Notes: a model not told the origin generated them from the sequence alone. Shown: positions 16,406 to 27,549, counted from the stretch's first letter. The stretch: DNA of 45,718 bases from Mycobacterium kyorinense (GCF_001672775.1 NZ_LZKJ01000054.1:1-45718); one strand, 5' to 3'. Made by a program: numbers and translations.

Positions 16406-17743
16406 TCAGCTCTGAGCGCGCACCGAATCGGCAACGGCGGCGGCGATCCGGCGCGCGGTGTCCTCGTCGTCAGCTTCCACCATGACACGAATCAGTTGCT
16501 CGGTGCCCGAGGGGCGCAACAGGATTCGCCCGGTGTCACCGAGCTCGGCCTCGGCTTGTTGGACCGCGGTCTGCACGGCGGGCGCTGCAGCGGCGGTGGC
16601 CTTGTCGGCAACCTCGACGTTGATCAGCACCTGTGGCAAGGTGCGCATCGCCGCTGCCAGCTCGGCCAGCGGTGACCCAGTTTGCGCCATCCGCGACATC
16701 AGCCGCAGCCCGGTCAGGATGCCGTCGCCGGTGGTGGCCAGCGCCGGGAGCACGATGTGGCCGGATTGCTCGCCGCCGAGCCGGTAGTCGCCGGCCCGCA
16801 ACTCTTCCAGCACGTAACGGTCGCCCACCCCGGTGGTGCGCACGGTGATTCCGGCTGCGCGCATCGCCAGGTGCAGACCGAGGTTGCTCATCACCGTGGC
16901 CACCAGTGTGCTGCTGGCCAGCTCGCCGGCTTCGTGCATCGCCAACGCCAGCACCACCATGATGTGGTCGCCATCGATGACCTGGCCGGCGGCATCCACC
17001 GCCAGGCACCGGTCAGCATCGCCGTCGTGGGCCAGGCCCAGGTCGGCGCCATGGGCGAGCACCGCCGACCGCAGCACATCCAGGTGGGTGGACCCGCAGC
17101 CGTCGTTGATGTTGAGCCCGTCGGGTTCGGCGTTGATCGCGATAACCCGGGCGCCGGCCGCGCGGTAGGCGCGCGGCGCCGCCACCGACGCCGCCCCGTG
17201 TGCGCAGTCGACGACGACGGTCAGCCCGTCGAGCCGGGCGGTGTTGGCCTTGCTCAGCTGGCGCAAATAACGGTCCAGCGCGTCTTCGGCGTCGACGACG
17301 CGGCCGATCTCCGCGCCGACCACACGCAGCCCCGGTCCGGCGGCCACCGCCTCCTCGATCCGATCCTCGGTGGCGTCGTCGAGTTTGTGCCCACCCGGCC
17401 CGAAGATCTTGATCCCGTTGTCAGGCATCGGGTTGTGCGACGCCGAGATCATCACACCGAAATCGGCGTCGTAGGCGCCGGTCAGGCAGGCCACCGCCGG
17501 TGTCGGCAGCACGCCGACCCGCAGCGCGTCGACGCCCTCGCTGGTCAGACCGGCAATCACCGCGGCTTCCAGCATCTCGCCGCTGGCCCGCGGGTCGCGG
17601 CCCACGACGGCAAGCCGCCGCCGCTGCCCGCCCGGTCCGGCCAGTTGCCGCGCCGCGCCGGCGCTCAGTGCCAACGCGAGCTCGGCGGTCAACTCACGGT
17701 TGGCGACCCCGCGGACACCATCCGTGCCGAACAGACGACCCAT
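16406..17743 (-). CDS. glmM: Phosphoglucosamine mutase
   Basis: Converts glucosamine-6-phosphate to glucosamine-1-phosphate for UDP-GlcNAc, following GlmS. The 445-residue protein shows the whole family signature: [12 protein letters not shown] at the N-terminus, [13 protein letters not shown] with the phosphoserine of the active site, DGDADRC for the metal loop, GEQSGHI for sugar binding, and [15 protein letters not shown] for phosphate binding. Two in-frame ATGs lie six bases apart; AAAGGA is well spaced only for the second (17743), so I chose it over 17749. A 13-bp hairpin lies between it and rpsI upstream. Same neighbours as Rv3441c. Confidence 0.97.
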   Translation of the reverse strand: MGRLFGTDGVRGVANRELTAELALALSAGAARQLAGPGGQRRRLAVVGRDPRASGEMLEAAVIAGLTSEGVDALRVGVLPTPAVACLTGAYDADFGVMISASHNPMPDNGIKIFGPGGHKLDDATEDRIEEAVAAGPGLRVVGAEIGRVVDAEDALDRYLRQLSKANTARLDGLTVVVDCAHGAASVAAPRAYRAAGARVIAINAEPDGLNINDGCGSTHLDVLRSAVLAHGADLGLAHDGDADRCLAVDAAGQVIDGDHIMVVLALAMHEAGELASSTLVATVMSNLGLHLAMRAAGITVRTTGVGDRYVLEELRAGDYRLGGEQSGHIVLPALATTGDGILTGLRLMSRMAQTGSPLAELAAAMRTLPQVLINVEVADKATAAAAPAVQTAVQQAEAELGDTGRILLRPSGTEQLIRVMVEADDEDTARRIAAAVADSVRAQS

Positions 17744-17759
17744 AGCCATCCTTTATCCG

Positions 17760-17823
17760 CCGCGAGCGTGCGTGTCCCCGGCCCGACACGCCAACAACGG
17801 GCCGTTTTTGCGCACGCTCGCGG
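17760..17823 (-). terminator. 13-bp hairpin between rpsI and glmM
   Basis: CCGCGAGCGTGCG (17760-17772) pairs perfectly with 17811-17823 around a 38-base loop containing ACACGCC and GTTTTTG. It starts 19 bases past the rpsI stop and ends just before the glmM ribosome site, so it may end rpsI-rplM transcription or attenuate read-through to glmM. Its wording is like that of 91-137. Confidence 0.5.
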
Positions 17824-17842
17824 CCCAGAAAGTGATCGCCGA

Positions 17843-18319
17843 TCAGCGCTTGCTGTACTGCGGCGCCTTGCGGGCCTTCTTCAGCCCGTACTTCTTGCGC
17901 TCGGTGGCCCGGGGGTCGCGGGTGAGGAAGCCGGCCTTCTTCAGCGCGGGCCGGTCCTCGGGCGTAACCAGGATCAAAGCCCGGGCGATCGCCAACCGCA
18001 GCGCGCCGGCCTGCCCGGACGGGCCGCCACCGTCGAGGTGGGCATAGATGTCGAAGCTTTCCAGCCGGTCGACGGTGACCAGCGGAGCCTTGATCAGCTG
18101 CTGATGGACCTTGTTGGGGAAGTAAGCCTCCAGGCTGCGGCCATCGAGGTCGAACTTGCCGGTGCCGGGCACCAGTCGCACCCGCACCACAGCTTCCTTG
18201 CGGCGGCCGACGGTCTGGATCGGGCGCTCGATCACGAACGAATCCGAGGTCGGGGCCGAGGCGTCCGCGGTCTCGGCAGCCGGGGCTTCGGTTGTTTCGG
18301 TCTCTACCGCTTCAGTCAT
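17843..18319 (-). CDS. rpsI: 30S ribosomal protein S9 (uS9)
   Basis: Small-subunit protein whose C-terminal tail reaches the P-site tRNA. 158 residues: an acidic/alanine-rich N-terminal extension of about 30 residues, seen in mycobacteria, then the conserved core ([55 protein letters not shown]) and the invariant C-terminal YSKR. Its ATG overlaps the rplM stop (ATGA), so the two are coupled. Confidence 0.98.
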   Translation of the reverse strand: MTEAVETETTEAPAAETADASAPTSDSFVIERPIQTVGRRKEAVVRVRLVPGTGKFDLDGRSLEAYFPNKVHQQLIKAPLVTVDRLESFDIYAHLDGGGPSGQAGALRLAIARALILVTPEDRPALKKAGFLTRDPRATERKKYGLKKARKAPQYSKR

Positions 18320-18759
18320 TGCGTCACCTGCTTGATCTCGAACGGAACCGGCTGCTGGGCGGTGTGCGGGTGCTCCGGGCCGGCGTAGACGCGCAGCTTG
18401 CGCTTGATCTGACGGCCGAGCTTGTTCTTGGGGAGCATCCCGACGATCGCCTTCTCCACGACCCGGTCGGGGTGGCGTTGCATCAGCTCGCCGATGGTGC
18501 GCTTGCGCAGACCGCCGGGATAACCCGAGTGGCGGTAGGCCAGCTTGTTCTGCAGTTTGTCGCCGCTGATGGCGACCTTGTCGGCGTTGACGATGATCAC
18601 GAAGTCACCACCGTCGACATTGGGGGTGAACGTCGGCTTGTGCTTGCCGCGCAGCAGAGTCGCTGCCGCGACGGCAAGGCGGCCGAGCACCACGTCCGTG
18701 GCGTCGATGACGTACCACGCCCGCGTGGTGTCACCCGCCTTAGGCGCGTATGTAGGCAC
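18316..18759 (-). CDS. rplM: 50S ribosomal protein L13 (uL13)
   Basis: Early large-subunit assembly protein, 147 residues, the normal length. Landmarks are [44 protein letters not shown] and [10 protein letters not shown]. The start is GTG at 18759 (protein begins with [10 protein letters not shown]), with GAGAGG upstream; the open frame to 18924 is leader only. The promoter and terminator in front are listed separately. Confidence 0.98.
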   Translation of the reverse strand: MPTYAPKAGDTTRAWYVIDATDVVLGRLAVAAATLLRGKHKPTFTPNVDGGDFVIIVNADKVAISGDKLQNKLAYRHSGYPGGLRKRTIGELMQRHPDRVVEKAIVGMLPKNKLGRQIKRKLRVYAGPEHPHTAQQPVPFEIKQVTQ

Positions 18760-18858
18760 AGCGCTTAACCTCTCTCGGGTTGGATCCCGGTGTTCCGGGT
18801 GCCGGTCAGGCGTCGACGGTAGGGGAGGTTCTCGGCGACCGACATTGACCCGAGCCCC

Positions 18859-18873
18859 GGCGTACCGTACGCC
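18859..18873. promoter_or_regulatory. Palindrome GGCGTAC-C-GTACGCC in the rplM leader
   Basis: Perfect 7-base arms around one base, starting about nine bases downstream of the predicted rplM -10. It could be an operator or an early RNA hairpin controlling rplM-rpsI. Confidence 0.35.
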
Positions 18874-18881
18874 AACGGTGC

Positions 18882-18911
18882 AGCTTACCGGCGAGCATCC
18901 GCGCAGGTCAA
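18882..18911 (-). promoter_or_regulatory. Promoter of rplM-rpsI
   Basis: On the minus strand TTGACC (18911-18906) and TAAGCT (18887-18882) are separated by 18 bases, a strong match to the mycobacterial SigA consensus. It lies just behind the esx terminator and leaves a leader of about 115 bases. Confidence 0.6.
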
Positions 18912-18930
18912 AACGCCGGTCCATGACTGC

Positions 18931-18963
18931 GGGGTCCCGACGTCTCTCCCTCGCCGGGACCCC
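18931..18963 (-). terminator. Terminator hairpin of the esxU-esxT operon
   Basis: A 12-bp stem (18931-18942 with 18952-18963; outer nine pairs GGGGTCCCG/CGGGACCCC perfect, one G-U pair inside) closes a 9-base loop. It lies 17 bases beyond the esxT stop and ahead of the rplM promoter. Confidence 0.65.
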
Positions 18964-18980
18964 AGCAGAGCCTCAAGGCG

Positions 18981-19277
18981 CTATCGCGCCCAAACGCCGG
19001 CCGCCCGGCGATCGGCACCGGCGACGTCGTCGGCGCCGTCACGCACCGCATTTCCCAAATCGACCAGGATTTCGTTGAGCGCAGTGGCCGCCTGATGCCA
19101 TTTGAGTTGCTCAACCCGATAGGCCGCAGCGGCCTCGCGAGTCCACAGTTCCTGCAACGGCGCAACCTGAGACCGCAATTCCTCGAGGGCGGCATTGAAA
19201 CGGGCGGAGACGGCATGGATTTCCTGCCGGACCGAGCACTCGATTTCGCCGAAGTCATACGACAGCACTGGGTCCAT
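18981..19277 (-). CDS. esxT: ESX-4 WXG100-family protein EsxT
   Basis: 98-residue helical hairpin protein, putative secreted partner of EsxU through ESX-4. The sequence closely follows M. tuberculosis EsxT (Rv3444c): VLSYDF near the start, EIHAVSARFNAALEELRSQ, and LW45-T-R47 at the turn, where W-T-R replaces the W-x-G seen in other family members (this variant is also what I recall in M. tuberculosis). LKWHQAATALNEILVDLGNA follows. The ATG is two bases past the esxU stop, so translation is coupled. No YxxxD/E is seen at the C-terminus. Confidence 0.93.
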   Translation of the reverse strand: MDPVLSYDFGEIECSVRQEIHAVSARFNAALEELRSQVAPLQELWTREAAAAYRVEQLKWHQAATALNEILVDLGNAVRDGADDVAGADRRAAGVWAR

Positions 19278-19279
19278 GG

Positions 19280-19591
19280 TCAGAGCTTCCCGCCGGCGGC
19301 AGCGATGTGGTGCGCATGCTGGTCGGCCGCTTCGCGCAGTGCGGCCTCGTTATAGCGGATGCTCTCCGCGATGCCACCCAACGCGTGATGCAGTTTGATC
19401 GACTCGGCATTCCAGCGATCCACCACTTCTCTGAACCGGCTGGCCGCAGCTCCGCCCCACACCGACGGCGGCACGCTGTTCATGCGGGAGATGAACGTGT
19501 GCAGCATCGCCCGGATCTCCTCGTTGCGGGCATCGGTGGTCGTCGCAACGGAACGCATCAAATCGAAGTCGGTGCGCAGGGTGTTGGTCAC
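19280..19591 (-). CDS. esxU: ESX-4 WXG100-family protein EsxU
   Basis: 103 residues with the canonical turn W45-G-G47 in [13 protein letters not shown], flanked by two helices ([42 protein letters not shown]). Counterpart of Rv3445c, and heterodimer partner of EsxT by analogy with known Esx pairs. GTG start at 19591, and only 41 bases to the stop of the Rv3446c-like gene upstream, so it is the distal part of the eccC4 operon. Confidence 0.93.
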   Translation of the reverse strand: MTNTLRTDFDLMRSVATTTDARNEEIRAMLHTFISRMNSVPPSVWGGAAASRFREVVDRWNAESIKLHHALGGIAESIRYNEAALREAADQHAHHIAAAGGKL

Positions 19592-19632
19592 ACAGTTAGG
19601 ACTCCGGCGAGCCGCGTCGGGTTCCGCCGAGT

Positions 19633-20844
19633 TCAGCTCAGCGCGCGGGCCGACCCGACCGCCAGCTCACACGCGTCGCGCACCGCCTCCTCGTCGGCCG
19701 GCCGGCTTTGGCATCCGATGCTGATCCGCACGTTCCTATCCAGCAGGACCGTCCAGCGGATGTCGTGTCCGACGCGCACCTCGCGGTAGGTCACCGCAGC
19801 CCGGCCGGCGGTGGACCCCGACGGGTTGAAGTCGACGAAGACGCCCGGCGGCTCGGCATCGATCCCGCGCTTCAGGATTTCGGCAGCGTCACCCAGCGTC
19901 TCGGCGGCGACGGGAGATTGAGTGATGTGCAACGCCACGTTCGGATCCGACGGGGAGGTGATCTGCACCCGCGCCGATCCAGGCCCAGCCAGGATCCGCT
20001 GCGTCGTCCAGGCCGCCGGCACCTCCACCGCCACCCGGCCTTCCACCAGAAACGTCGTCGCCATCGCGACGGGCGACGACGTTTCGCGACGGTCGACTGC
20101 GAAGAAGCCGAGCGTCGTCGCGATCACGAGGACGACCAGCATGACCCATCGGTGCCGACGTCGGCCGCCATCTGCCGGGCCGGGCGGCGTCGCCGCGGTT
20201 GCCTGGTTGGCGACGACGGCCTCGGCGAGTCGCTGAAACTCGGCATCGTCGACGTGAAAGACCGTCATCCCGCTGCGCTGGCGGGCTCGGTCGGCGATCA
20301 TCCTCGCGAGCACACCCGCTCCGCCCACCGCGTCCGGTGCGTCGATCACCAGCGTCGCAACATCATTCGCGGTCATCCCCGCGATGAGGCGCGCAACGGC
20401 GTCGGCCACCCGCTGCGGCTCTCCGCGGCGAGGTTGTGCCCGCATCACCGGTCCGGTGATGACCACCATGTGTTCCGCGATCTCCACAATCACCGGGGCA
20501 GGCGATGAACCCGCCGGCGACTTCCGCGCCAGCAACCACGACCGCGGTCGCAACACGACGTCGTCGGCCACCGTGTGGGCGGCGGCGCTGACCACCGCGA
20601 TCCGTGCCGGCGACCACCACGACGGATGAACGACGACCACGCCCTGCCGCCCTGCGCAGCCCAGTGACTGCAGCGCCGTACGCCACAATGACTCCACCGA
20701 CGTCGGACAGTCCCCGACCAGAGCCACCGGGTCATCGATGCCGTCCAGCGCACCCCTCGCGATCTCGTCGTCAGCGTCATCCTTTGGGCCGCAACACAAG
20801 TGCCGGATAGCTGTCGGACCCGCCGCGACGATGTGCGTGCTCAC
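19633..20844 (-). CDS. Type VII secretion-associated membrane protein (Rv3446c-like)
   Basis: 403-residue ESX-4-specific accessory protein. Residues 1-225 form a predicted cytosolic domain with a degenerate ATPase/actin-like look ([30 protein letters not shown]). A single transmembrane helix lies at about 232-250 ([19 protein letters not shown]), followed by a domain of about 150 residues expected outside the membrane. It matches the family annotated as type VII secretion-associated protein in ESX-4 loci, exact role unknown. Its GTG start overlaps the eccC4 stop by four bases. Confidence 0.85.
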   Translation of the reverse strand: MSTHIVAAGPTAIRHLCCGPKDDADDEIARGALDGIDDPVALVGDCPTSVESLWRTALQSLGCAGRQGVVVVHPSWWSPARIAVVSAAAHTVADDVVLRPRSWLLARKSPAGSSPAPVIVEIAEHMVVITGPVMRAQPRRGEPQRVADAVARLIAGMTANDVATLVIDAPDAVGGAGVLARMIADRARQRSGMTVFHVDDAEFQRLAEAVVANQATAATPPGPADGGRRRHRWVMLVVLVIATTLGFFAVDRRETSSPVAMATTFLVEGRVAVEVPAAWTTQRILAGPGSARVQITSPSDPNVALHITQSPVAAETLGDAAEILKRGIDAEPPGVFVDFNPSGSTAGRAAVTYREVRVGHDIRWTVLLDRNVRISIGCQSRPADEEAVRDACELAVGSARALS

Positions 20845-23800
20845 GGCGGCGGGCTCCAGGCCACCTGCACCAGATCTCTGCCGGCGCGGGTGATCAGGGT
20901 GCCGCGTCCGGGCGGCAATAGCATCGGCCGAAGTGAGCCGATCAGCGGGCCCTCATCGGGCTGTGCGCTCATCATCAGCGTGGTGCAACCGAAGTCACGT
21001 AGCCCGACCAACAACGGATCGAACATGGCCCGCGCAGCCCCGCCGCTGCGCCGGGCCACTACCACGCGCAGACCCACATCCCCGGCGTGCGGTAAATATT
21101 CGAGGATCGGTGTCAACGGATTGCCGGCGTCGGTAGCGACCAGCTCGTAATCGTCGACGACGACATAGGTGTTCGGTCCGGACCACCAGGACCTGGCGCG
21201 CAGCTGCGCCTGGGTAACGTGCGGCGGGGGCAGTCGGCTCTGCAACAGGCCGAGCAGTTCCGGCAGCAGCGCGTCAAGCGCCGCTCGCGACATCGCGTAG
21301 CCACCAAGGTGTTCGGACTCGATCACACCGAGCAGCGTGCGGCGGAAGTCGACGATGAACAGCTGTGCGTGGGCGGCGGTCGCGGTCCGCGCGATTTCGC
21401 GGCACAGGGTACGCAATGTGGCCGTCTTCCCGCAGCCACCGTCACCCAGGATCAGCAGATGCGGGTACCGATCGAAATCGATTACTGCCGGGAGCAATCG
21501 CCGTTCTTCGAGACCAAGCAGGATGGCTGCTTGCAGTTCATCGCCAGCCGACGAGACGACATCGTGGCGGTCGACGCACGCGGGCAATAGCGGTATCGGC
21601 GGTGCGAATTCTCCGGGGTAGCGACGCCGCACCAGCTCCGCCGCCTGCACGCTCGCCTCCGCCAGCCCGTCGGCGGAGGTGACGCCATCTAGGCGGGGTA
21701 GCGCGATCACCATATGCAGGCCGTCACGGGACAGCCCCCGCCCGGGCTTACCCTCAGGCACCTGCTGAGCGCGTCGACGGTCCAGTTCGGAATCGGTCGG
21801 ATCACTGAGCCGCAACTCGATGCGAGTGCCGATCTGATCCCGCAATGCCGGCCGCAGCTCCGCCCATCGCGACGCAGCCACCACCACGTGCACACCGAAC
21901 GAAAGCCCCTGAGCCGCAAGGGTGCTGATCGACAGCTCGAGCGTTTCGAAATCGTGGCGCAGCGCTGTCCAGCCGTCGATGACCAGAAACACGTCGCCGA
22001 ATCGATCACACACCGGGTCACGCCGAGCTTTGAGCCTGCGATACTGCGAGATCGACTCGATCCCGTGGCCGCGAAACAAGGCCTCCCGGGACCGGACGAG
22101 TGACTCCATTTCGACGACCATGCGAGCCCCAAGCTCGGGTTCCGCCCGGCCGGCCACAGATCCTACGTGCGGCAGCGACCGCACCGACGTCAGCGCACCA
22201 CCGCCGAAATCCAGACAATAGAACTGCACCATACTCGGGTCGTGAGTGGCGGCTAGTGCGGTGATCAAGGTGCGCAGCACGGTCGACTTCCCGGATTGTG
22301 GTGATCCGATCACGGCGACATTGCCTGCAGCACCTGATAACTCGACGGTCAGCGGAGTACGGCGCTGCTCGAATGGCCGATCGACGATGCCGATCGGAAC
22401 GAACAGGTCGCGCGCGGCCACGTCGTGGAGCAGGGCGTCCAGTGCCGGAGCCTCGCCTAACGGTGGCAGCCACACCTCATGCGCCGGTGGTCCATGCCCG
22501 GACACTCGATCCGCCAACGTCTGCAATACCGTGCGCTCGTCGGTGACGACGTTTGCAGCGCGACAGACTGTGATCGGTCCCGTCGGCGCGGCGGTGAACC
22601 GTCGAACGGCGCGCCGCGTGGCGTGCGGGGCGGTGAAGGCGGGCGCAGCGGGCTGAAATTTGCGTGGGCAGGGCCCGGAGACGTATGCGCTCTGGAAACG
22701 GGTCAGCTCACCCGGGGCCGTGCGCAGATAACCTGCCCCCGGTGTACCCGCCAGGTCATAGGCGTCCGAAGTTCCCAGTACGATTCGTGATTCGTTGGCC
22801 GACAGCGTCTTCAGGCAAATCCGGTAGGACAGGTGTGAGTCCAGTCCGCGTAGTCTGCCTTCGTCAAGCCGCTGGCTTGCCAGCAACAAATGCATGCCCA
22901 ACGAGCGGCCGAGTCGACCGATCGACACAAAGACGTCGGCGAAGTCCGGCTGTTGGCTCAGCAGCTCGGAGAACTCGTCGACGACGATGAACAGCGCGGG
23001 CAGCGGCGGCAACTCCGCGTTGGCCCGCCGTGCACGCCTGTATGCGTCGATACTCTCCACATTGCCTGCGGTCCTGAGTAATTCCTGGCGGCGGGTCACC
23101 TCCCCGGTCAGGGCGTCGCGCATGCGCGCAACCAGTGGCGCGTCATCCGACAAGTTGGTAATCACCGCCGCGACGTGCGGTGCTGATTGCAGATCGAGAA
23201 ACGTCGCGCCGCCTTTGAAGTCGACGAGGACCATGTTCAGCACCTCGGGTGAGTGCCGGGCGATCATGCCCAGCGCAATGCATCGCAGAAGCTCCGACTT
23301 TCCGGATCCGGTGGCCCCAACGCAAAGGCCGTGTGGTCCCATTCCGTTGTGCGCGGCCTCTTTGATGTCGAGATCCACGGTCGCACCGGTGTCGGCCGTA
23401 CCGATCGGGATGGACAGCCGATGGGCAGGAGGCTGACTGTCCCAGAACGGTTGCGGCGAAAAACCGGCCACATCGTCGATGCCCAGCAGGTCCTGCCATC
23501 GTGCAGAGCCGGCTGGCGAGCACTCGGCCGAGTGGTCGGCGTGATAGGCGGCCAGCCTGCGGGCACACACCGTCGCAGCGGCCAGATCCATTCGGTCCGG
23601 ACAGCCGAGCATTCCGCCGTCGAGGCACAGGGTGTTGTCGGCCACCTCCAACTGGGCAGCCGGCGCACCGTAGCCGGTGCGGACCTCCAGCACCGCACCG
23701 TCGACGACCACCACCAACTGGGGAGCCAAGGTGTCCTGCGATAGCAGGCCGTCAAGTGACTTCTCGACGGCGGCCACCGTCGGATACACCATGCGCACGG

Positions 23801-24653
23801 GACCGCTGTCATCCCGGGCATGGGGATGATGGTTGTGCGGCAACCACTTCAACCAGTCCCAATGCGGACGGTTGCCGTCACCGATTGCCCCGGCGATCAG
23901 TAGCCGGGCCGGACTGTGCAGCACGGCCAACTGGCAGATCATGGCACGAACGAGTCCGCGTGCGGATGCCTGGTCCCCGGCGATGGTGACGGTGGCGTGG
24001 CTCTGTAGTGCGATCGCGACGGGCACGTCGGCGACCGTGGAATGGGTGCGCAGAAACCGGAGCAGCGCCGTCATGGTGACCGGATCCGATGTGTGCGCGG
24101 GTTCGAGTTGTGGCGGCGACAGGCCGGTAGCAAGCTGCTGCGTGCCGGTGCCGATCCGCACTTCGCAATAGTCGGCGTCGGTCGGCCGCCGTTCCCACAT
24201 CCGGGCGCTGCCCACCAGCGCCCAGAGCGAGTCGGGATGAGGATGTCGCCAGTCGAGCGATGCGCGTTGTGCCGCAGCGGTCTTGGTGACTGTGCGGCGC
24301 AGGTCGCCGAGATAGTCCAGGTAGTCTGCGCGGTCGCAGTCGATGTCCATGCGCGTTCGGTCTCGGCCAGTGATCGCGGTGACGACCGCTGAAATCACCA
24401 TCATCAGCGGAAATGCCATAAACATGGGATTGCGCGCCGCGCCCGACCGGGTAAAGAAGAACATCGCCATCAGTGCCGCCGTCGCACCGGCCATCACGAC
24501 CGGTAGCAGTCGGATCATCGGTTTGGACTGCCCGGCCGGAGGCACCAGTGGTGGCGCGGCAACGGTGATGTCGCCGGTTTCAACGTCTGGAGCCGGCAGG
24601 CGTGGCCCCGGCACGAACCCTTCGGTCGCAGAACTGCTCTCGCGCTGCTCCAC
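20841..24653 (-). CDS. eccC4: ESX-4 FtsK/SpoIIIE-type ATPase EccC4
   Basis: Motor ATPase of the secretion channel, 1270 residues in one chain. Two transmembrane helices lie at about 48-67 and 78-95, then a DUF-type ATPase-like domain, then three FtsK-like ATPase domains: GATGSGKS at 446-453 with VVDE at 557-560; GSPQSGKS at 783-790 with VIDG near 891, where the second acidic residue is replaced; and GDGGCGKT at 1070-1077 with VVVDD near 1164-1168. Thus only the first domain has both Walker motifs intact, in line with the family, where the first domain drives secretion and the others bind substrate. The GTG start has AAGGG upstream. Divergent from eccD4 across 149 bases that must hold both promoters; no clear -35/-10 pair was found there. 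Equivalent of Rv3447c. Confidence 0.96.
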   Translation of the reverse strand: MEQRESSSATEGFVPGPRLPAPDVETGDITVAAPPLVPPAGQSKPMIRLLPVVMAGATAALMAMFFFTRSGAARNPMFMAFPLMMVISAVVTAITGRDRTRMDIDCDRADYLDYLGDLRRTVTKTAAAQRASLDWRHPHPDSLWALVGSARMWERRPTDADYCEVRIGTGTQQLATGLSPPQLEPAHTSDPVTMTALLRFLRTHSTVADVPVAIALQSHATVTIAGDQASARGLVRAMICQLAVLHSPARLLIAGAIGDGNRPHWDWLKWLPHNHHPHARDDSGPVRMVYPTVAAVEKSLDGLLSQDTLAPQLVVVVDGAVLEVRTGYGAPAAQLEVADNTLCLDGGMLGCPDRMDLAAATVCARRLAAYHADHSAECSPAGSARWQDLLGIDDVAGFSPQPFWDSQPPAHRLSIPIGTADTGATVDLDIKEAAHNGMGPHGLCVGATGSGKSELLRCIALGMIARHSPEVLNMVLVDFKGGATFLDLQSAPHVAAVITNLSDDAPLVARMRDALTGEVTRRQELLRTAGNVESIDAYRRARRANAELPPLPALFIVVDEFSELLSQQPDFADVFVSIGRLGRSLGMHLLLASQRLDEGRLRGLDSHLSYRICLKTLSANESRIVLGTSDAYDLAGTPGAGYLRTAPGELTRFQSAYVSGPCPRKFQPAAPAFTAPHATRRAVRRFTAAPTGPITVCRAANVVTDERTVLQTLADRVSGHGPPAHEVWLPPLGEAPALDALLHDVAARDLFVPIGIVDRPFEQRRTPLTVELSGAAGNVAVIGSPQSGKSTVLRTLITALAATHDPSMVQFYCLDFGGGALTSVRSLPHVGSVAGRAEPELGARMVVEMESLVRSREALFRGHGIESISQYRRLKARRDPVCDRFGDVFLVIDGWTALRHDFETLELSISTLAAQGLSFGVHVVVAASRWAELRPALRDQIGTRIELRLSDPTDSELDRRRAQQVPEGKPGRGLSRDGLHMVIALPRLDGVTSADGLAEASVQAAELVRRRYPGEFAPPIPLLPACVDRHDVVSSAGDELQAAILLGLEERRLLPAVIDFDRYPHLLILGDGGCGKTATLRTLCREIARTATAAHAQLFIVDFRRTLLGVIESEHLGGYAMSRAALDALLPELLGLLQSRLPPPHVTQAQLRARSWWSGPNTYVVVDDYELVATDAGNPLTPILEYLPHAGDVGLRVVVARRSGGAARAMFDPLLVGLRDFGCTTLMMSAQPDEGPLIGSLRPMLLPPGRGTLITRAGRDLVQVAWSPPP

Positions 24654-24802
24654 CTCGGCCCTTCCCTACCGAATTGCGATGGGCAACCGTAGGCAATCCC
24701 GCGGCCGCCGACAAGTCAGCTGTGGATCAGTGCACACGTACCCTCGCGCGGCTGACTAGCGTGCCGCACTCAAGGCCCGCATTCGTTCAAAGGGAGGTCG
24801 GG

Positions 24803-26182
24803 GTGGCTCATTCACAACCGCGGCGGGTGTCGATACACGCCGACGACGTCAGTGTCGACCTGGTGCTGCCCGGCGGTGTGGCGCTCACGACGTTGATCCC
24901 CTCGATCGTGGACATCTTGGGCGACAGACATGTTCGTTACCGCGAACCACCGGCAGTCCGATACCAACTCGCTCTCCCGGGTCAGGCCGCCCTGGATGCA
25001 TCGAAATCCTTGGCGCAGCATGGGATCCGAGATGGCGCCGTGCTGAGTTTGTTCAGCTCGCCGACCGCGTTGGCGCCGCCCTGCTTTAATGACGACGCCG
25101 CTGAGGCGGTGTCGGCCACACTGCTCGAGCATGCCCGCCCGTGGACCACGCGGGCGTCGCAGCTCGCGGGTGCGCTGGCAGCGATCTGGCTGGCCGGTCT
25201 CGGCGCGCTGATGCTGATCCGAACGATGCTCGTTGCCGCCGATGCCCGCCATGTCGGCGCCGCGACCGCCGTTGCTGCCGGCGCCGGTTGCGGCGCGCTG
25301 CTGGCAGCCGTGATGGCCCATCGCGGATTCGACGACGCCGTGGCGGGACTGGCGCTAAGCTTATTGGCCACCGGCTTCGCCGCAGTCGCCGGCGCGCTGG
25401 CGGTCCCCGGCGAAGTCAGCGCCGCGAAAGCGTTGCTCGCCGCCGCGGCTGCGGCCGTCACCGCCGTCGTCGCCATACATGGAAGCGGCTGCGGGACCAC
25501 CACCTTGACGGCCGTCGCCTGCGCAGCGAGCGTTGGCGCCCTCGCCGCGTTGCTGCGCGTGGCCGCCGCCGCGCCGCTACAAGCCGTCTGTGCGGCGTCC
25601 GCAGTGATATCGCTGGCTTTACTCCAGGGCGCTCCGCGTTTGTCGGTCATGTTGGCCGGGTTGTCACCGCGGCTGGCCGCTGAGCCCGCCGACGAGCCGC
25701 TGCCTGAGCTGGAAGACCTGCGCGCCAAAGTGTTTCGAGCTGATACCTGGCTGACCAGCCTGGTCGGCGCATTCGCGGTCTCATCGGCGTTCGGAGCTGC
25801 CGACGCCGCAGTAACCACACAACCGCGCATGTTGGGGGTGGCGTTTGCGGCGCTGACCGGTGTGGCGCTGCTGGCCCGGGCACGTTCCCAACGCGGCATA
25901 CCGCGAGTCGCGGTACTCGTCGTGACCGGATCAGCGGCGCTCAGCGTCGCATTCGTCGTCGCGGCAACCGCTAATGCGCGACACGTCGTGTGGATTGCTG
26001 CGTCGGCGCCAACGCTCGCAGCCATCGCGCTAACCCTGGGTTTTATCGTCCCCGCGATCACCTTCTCTCCGGTCGCGCAGCGATTCCTTGCGCTGCTGGA
26101 GTGTCTGGTGCTGGCAGCCATTGCACCGCTGGCATGTTGGATCTGCGGCTTCTACACCCTTGCTCGTGGTCTCACCCCGTGA
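24803..26182 (+). CDS. eccD4: ESX-4 membrane channel protein EccD4
   Basis: Core channel subunit, 459 residues. A ubiquitin-like YukD domain occupies about 8-90 (VSIHADDVSVDLVLPGGVALTTLIP, and ALDASKSLAQHGIRDGAVLSLF), followed by about eleven transmembrane helices to the C-terminus. The start is GTG at 24803 with AGGGAGG about seven bases upstream; the frame is open further upstream to 24602 but that part is antisense to eccC4. The stop overlaps the mycP4 GTG (GTGA). Equivalent of Rv3448. Confidence 0.93.
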   Translation: MAHSQPRRVSIHADDVSVDLVLPGGVALTTLIPSIVDILGDRHVRYREPPAVRYQLALPGQAALDASKSLAQHGIRDGAVLSLFSSPTALAPPCFNDDAAEAVSATLLEHARPWTTRASQLAGALAAIWLAGLGALMLIRTMLVAADARHVGAATAVAAGAGCGALLAAVMAHRGFDDAVAGLALSLLATGFAAVAGALAVPGEVSAAKALLAAAAAAVTAVVAIHGSGCGTTTLTAVACAASVGALAALLRVAAAAPLQAVCAASAVISLALLQGAPRLSVMLAGLSPRLAAEPADEPLPELEDLRAKVFRADTWLTSLVGAFAVSSAFGAADAAVTTQPRMLGVAFAALTGVALLARARSQRGIPRVAVLVVTGSAALSVAFVVAATANARHVVWIAASAPTLAAIALTLGFIVPAITFSPVAQRFLALLECLVLAAIAPLACWICGFYTLARGLTP

Positions 26183-27549
26183 ATACTGCGACGAGCGCGT
26201 TGCGCGCCGCTGCTGCCGTGGTGCTGCTCGCGCTTTCCTCGTGCGCTACGCCGGTCGCGAGAGCGATAACGCCGCCGCCGATCGACAACAGCCGGCTGCC
26301 CGAACCGGCGCCGCCGGCGCCGCCGCGCTCCACCGTGCAGCGTGAGATGTGCGCCGTGCCGTCGATGGATGCCCCCGCGGGCGAAGCGGTCGGCCAGCTC
26401 GCCGGCCTTGGTATACCGCAGGCCTGGCAACTCAGCCGCGGCTCGGGTCAACGGGTCGCGGTCATCGACACCGGTGTTTCGCCGCACCCACGGCTGCCCG
26501 AAACGGCGCCCGGCGGTGACTATGTCTTCACCGGCGACGGTCTGCAGGATTGCGACGGGCACGGCACTGCTGTCGCCGGGATCATCGCTGCCGCATCCGA
26601 TCCCGAACACCCCGATGACTTCAGCGGCGTCGCTCCCGAGGTCGCGCTGATCAGTATTCGGCAGTCCAGCAGTAAGTTCGGGGCGGTTGGCGATCCGTCG
26701 AACACCGGGTCCGGTGACGTCGACACCATGGCGAAAGCCGTCCGGACTGCAGCCGACCTCGGCGCGTCGGTCATCAACATCTCGTCGGTCGCGTGCGTGC
26801 CGGCCTCATCGGCACTCGACGACCGCGCGCTGGGCGCCGCTCTGGCGTACGCAGTCGACGTTAAGAACGCGGTCGTGGTCGCCGCGGCCGGCAACACTGG
26901 TGGCCCCGGACAGTGCCCGGCACCACGATCCGAATCCACCTGGGAGACCGCGTCGGTCGTGGTTAGCCCGGCATGGTACGACGACTATGTCCTGACGGTG
27001 GGTTCAGTCAACGCGCACGGTGAACCGTCGTCGTTTACGCTCGCCGGGCCGTGGGTGGACGTAGCCGCGCCCGGAGAGTCGGTGACCTCACTCAGCCCAT
27101 CGGGCACCGGAATAATGAATTCGCTTGCCAATCACGACGATCCGACGCCGCTGTCAGGCACCAGCTACGCGGCGCCGGTGGTCAGCGGGCTGGCCGCGCT
27201 AATCCGCTCCCGGTTCCCCACACTCACGGCCAGGCAAGTCATGCAACGTATCGAAAGCACCGCGCACCATCCGCCAGGCGGATGGAATCCGTTGACAGGC
27301 AACGGGCTCATCGATATCGGCGCCGCCGTCAGCACCGATGCGCCGGCGTACCCCGATCCCCGGCCGCGCGAGGTGGCGATCCCATCGCCGGCCCCGCCTC
27401 CGGCGCCGGATCGCCACTCCCGAGACACCGCGTACGCCGGAACAGCCGTCTGTCTTGCGGTATTGGCGGCGGCACTGAGCATCGGCGCGCTGTCGGCCCG
27501 GCTACGGCGTGCCCGGGGAACGGCCGCCGACGGTGTCTCGGGCGACTGA
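26179..27549 (+). CDS. mycP4: ESX-4 mycosin, subtilisin-like serine protease
   Basis: Membrane-anchored protease facing the cell envelope, 456 residues. An N-terminal hydrophobic segment (ALRAAAAVVLLALSSC) acts as signal, followed by a proline-rich stretch. The catalytic triad is D97 (VAVIDTGV), H128 (CDGHGTAVAG) and S329 (LSGTSYAAPV), with oxyanion N239 (AAAGNTGGPG). A C-terminal transmembrane helix (AGTAVCLAVLAAALSIGAL) and an arginine-rich tail end it. LSSC22 loosely resembles a lipobox. It overlaps eccD4 by four bases upstream and overlaps the convergent eccB4 by 48 bases at its 3' end. Equivalent of Rv3449. Confidence 0.95.
   Translation: MNTATSALRAAAAVVLLALSSCATPVARAITPPPIDNSRLPEPAPPAPPRSTVQREMCAVPSMDAPAGEAVGQLAGLGIPQAWQLSRGSGQRVAVIDTGVSPHPRLPETAPGGDYVFTGDGLQDCDGHGTAVAGIIAAASDPEHPDDFSGVAPEVALISIRQSSSKFGAVGDPSNTGSGDVDTMAKAVRTAADLGASVINISSVACVPASSALDDRALGAALAYAVDVKNAVVVAAAGNTGGPGQCPAPRSESTWETASVVVSPAWYDDYVLTVGSVNAHGEPSSFTLAGPWVDVAAPGESVTSLSPSGTGIMNSLANHDDPTPLSGTSYAAPVVSGLAALIRSRFPTLTARQVMQRIESTAHHPPGGWNPLTGNGLIDIGAAVSTDAPAYPDPRPREVAIPSPAPPPAPDRHSRDTAYAGTAVCLAVLAAALSIGALSARLRRARGTAADGVSGD

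Noticed and set aside
16682..18388. 568-residue open frame running antisense across glmM and rpsI
   Set aside because: It spans two conserved genes and the hairpin between them, with no family motif.
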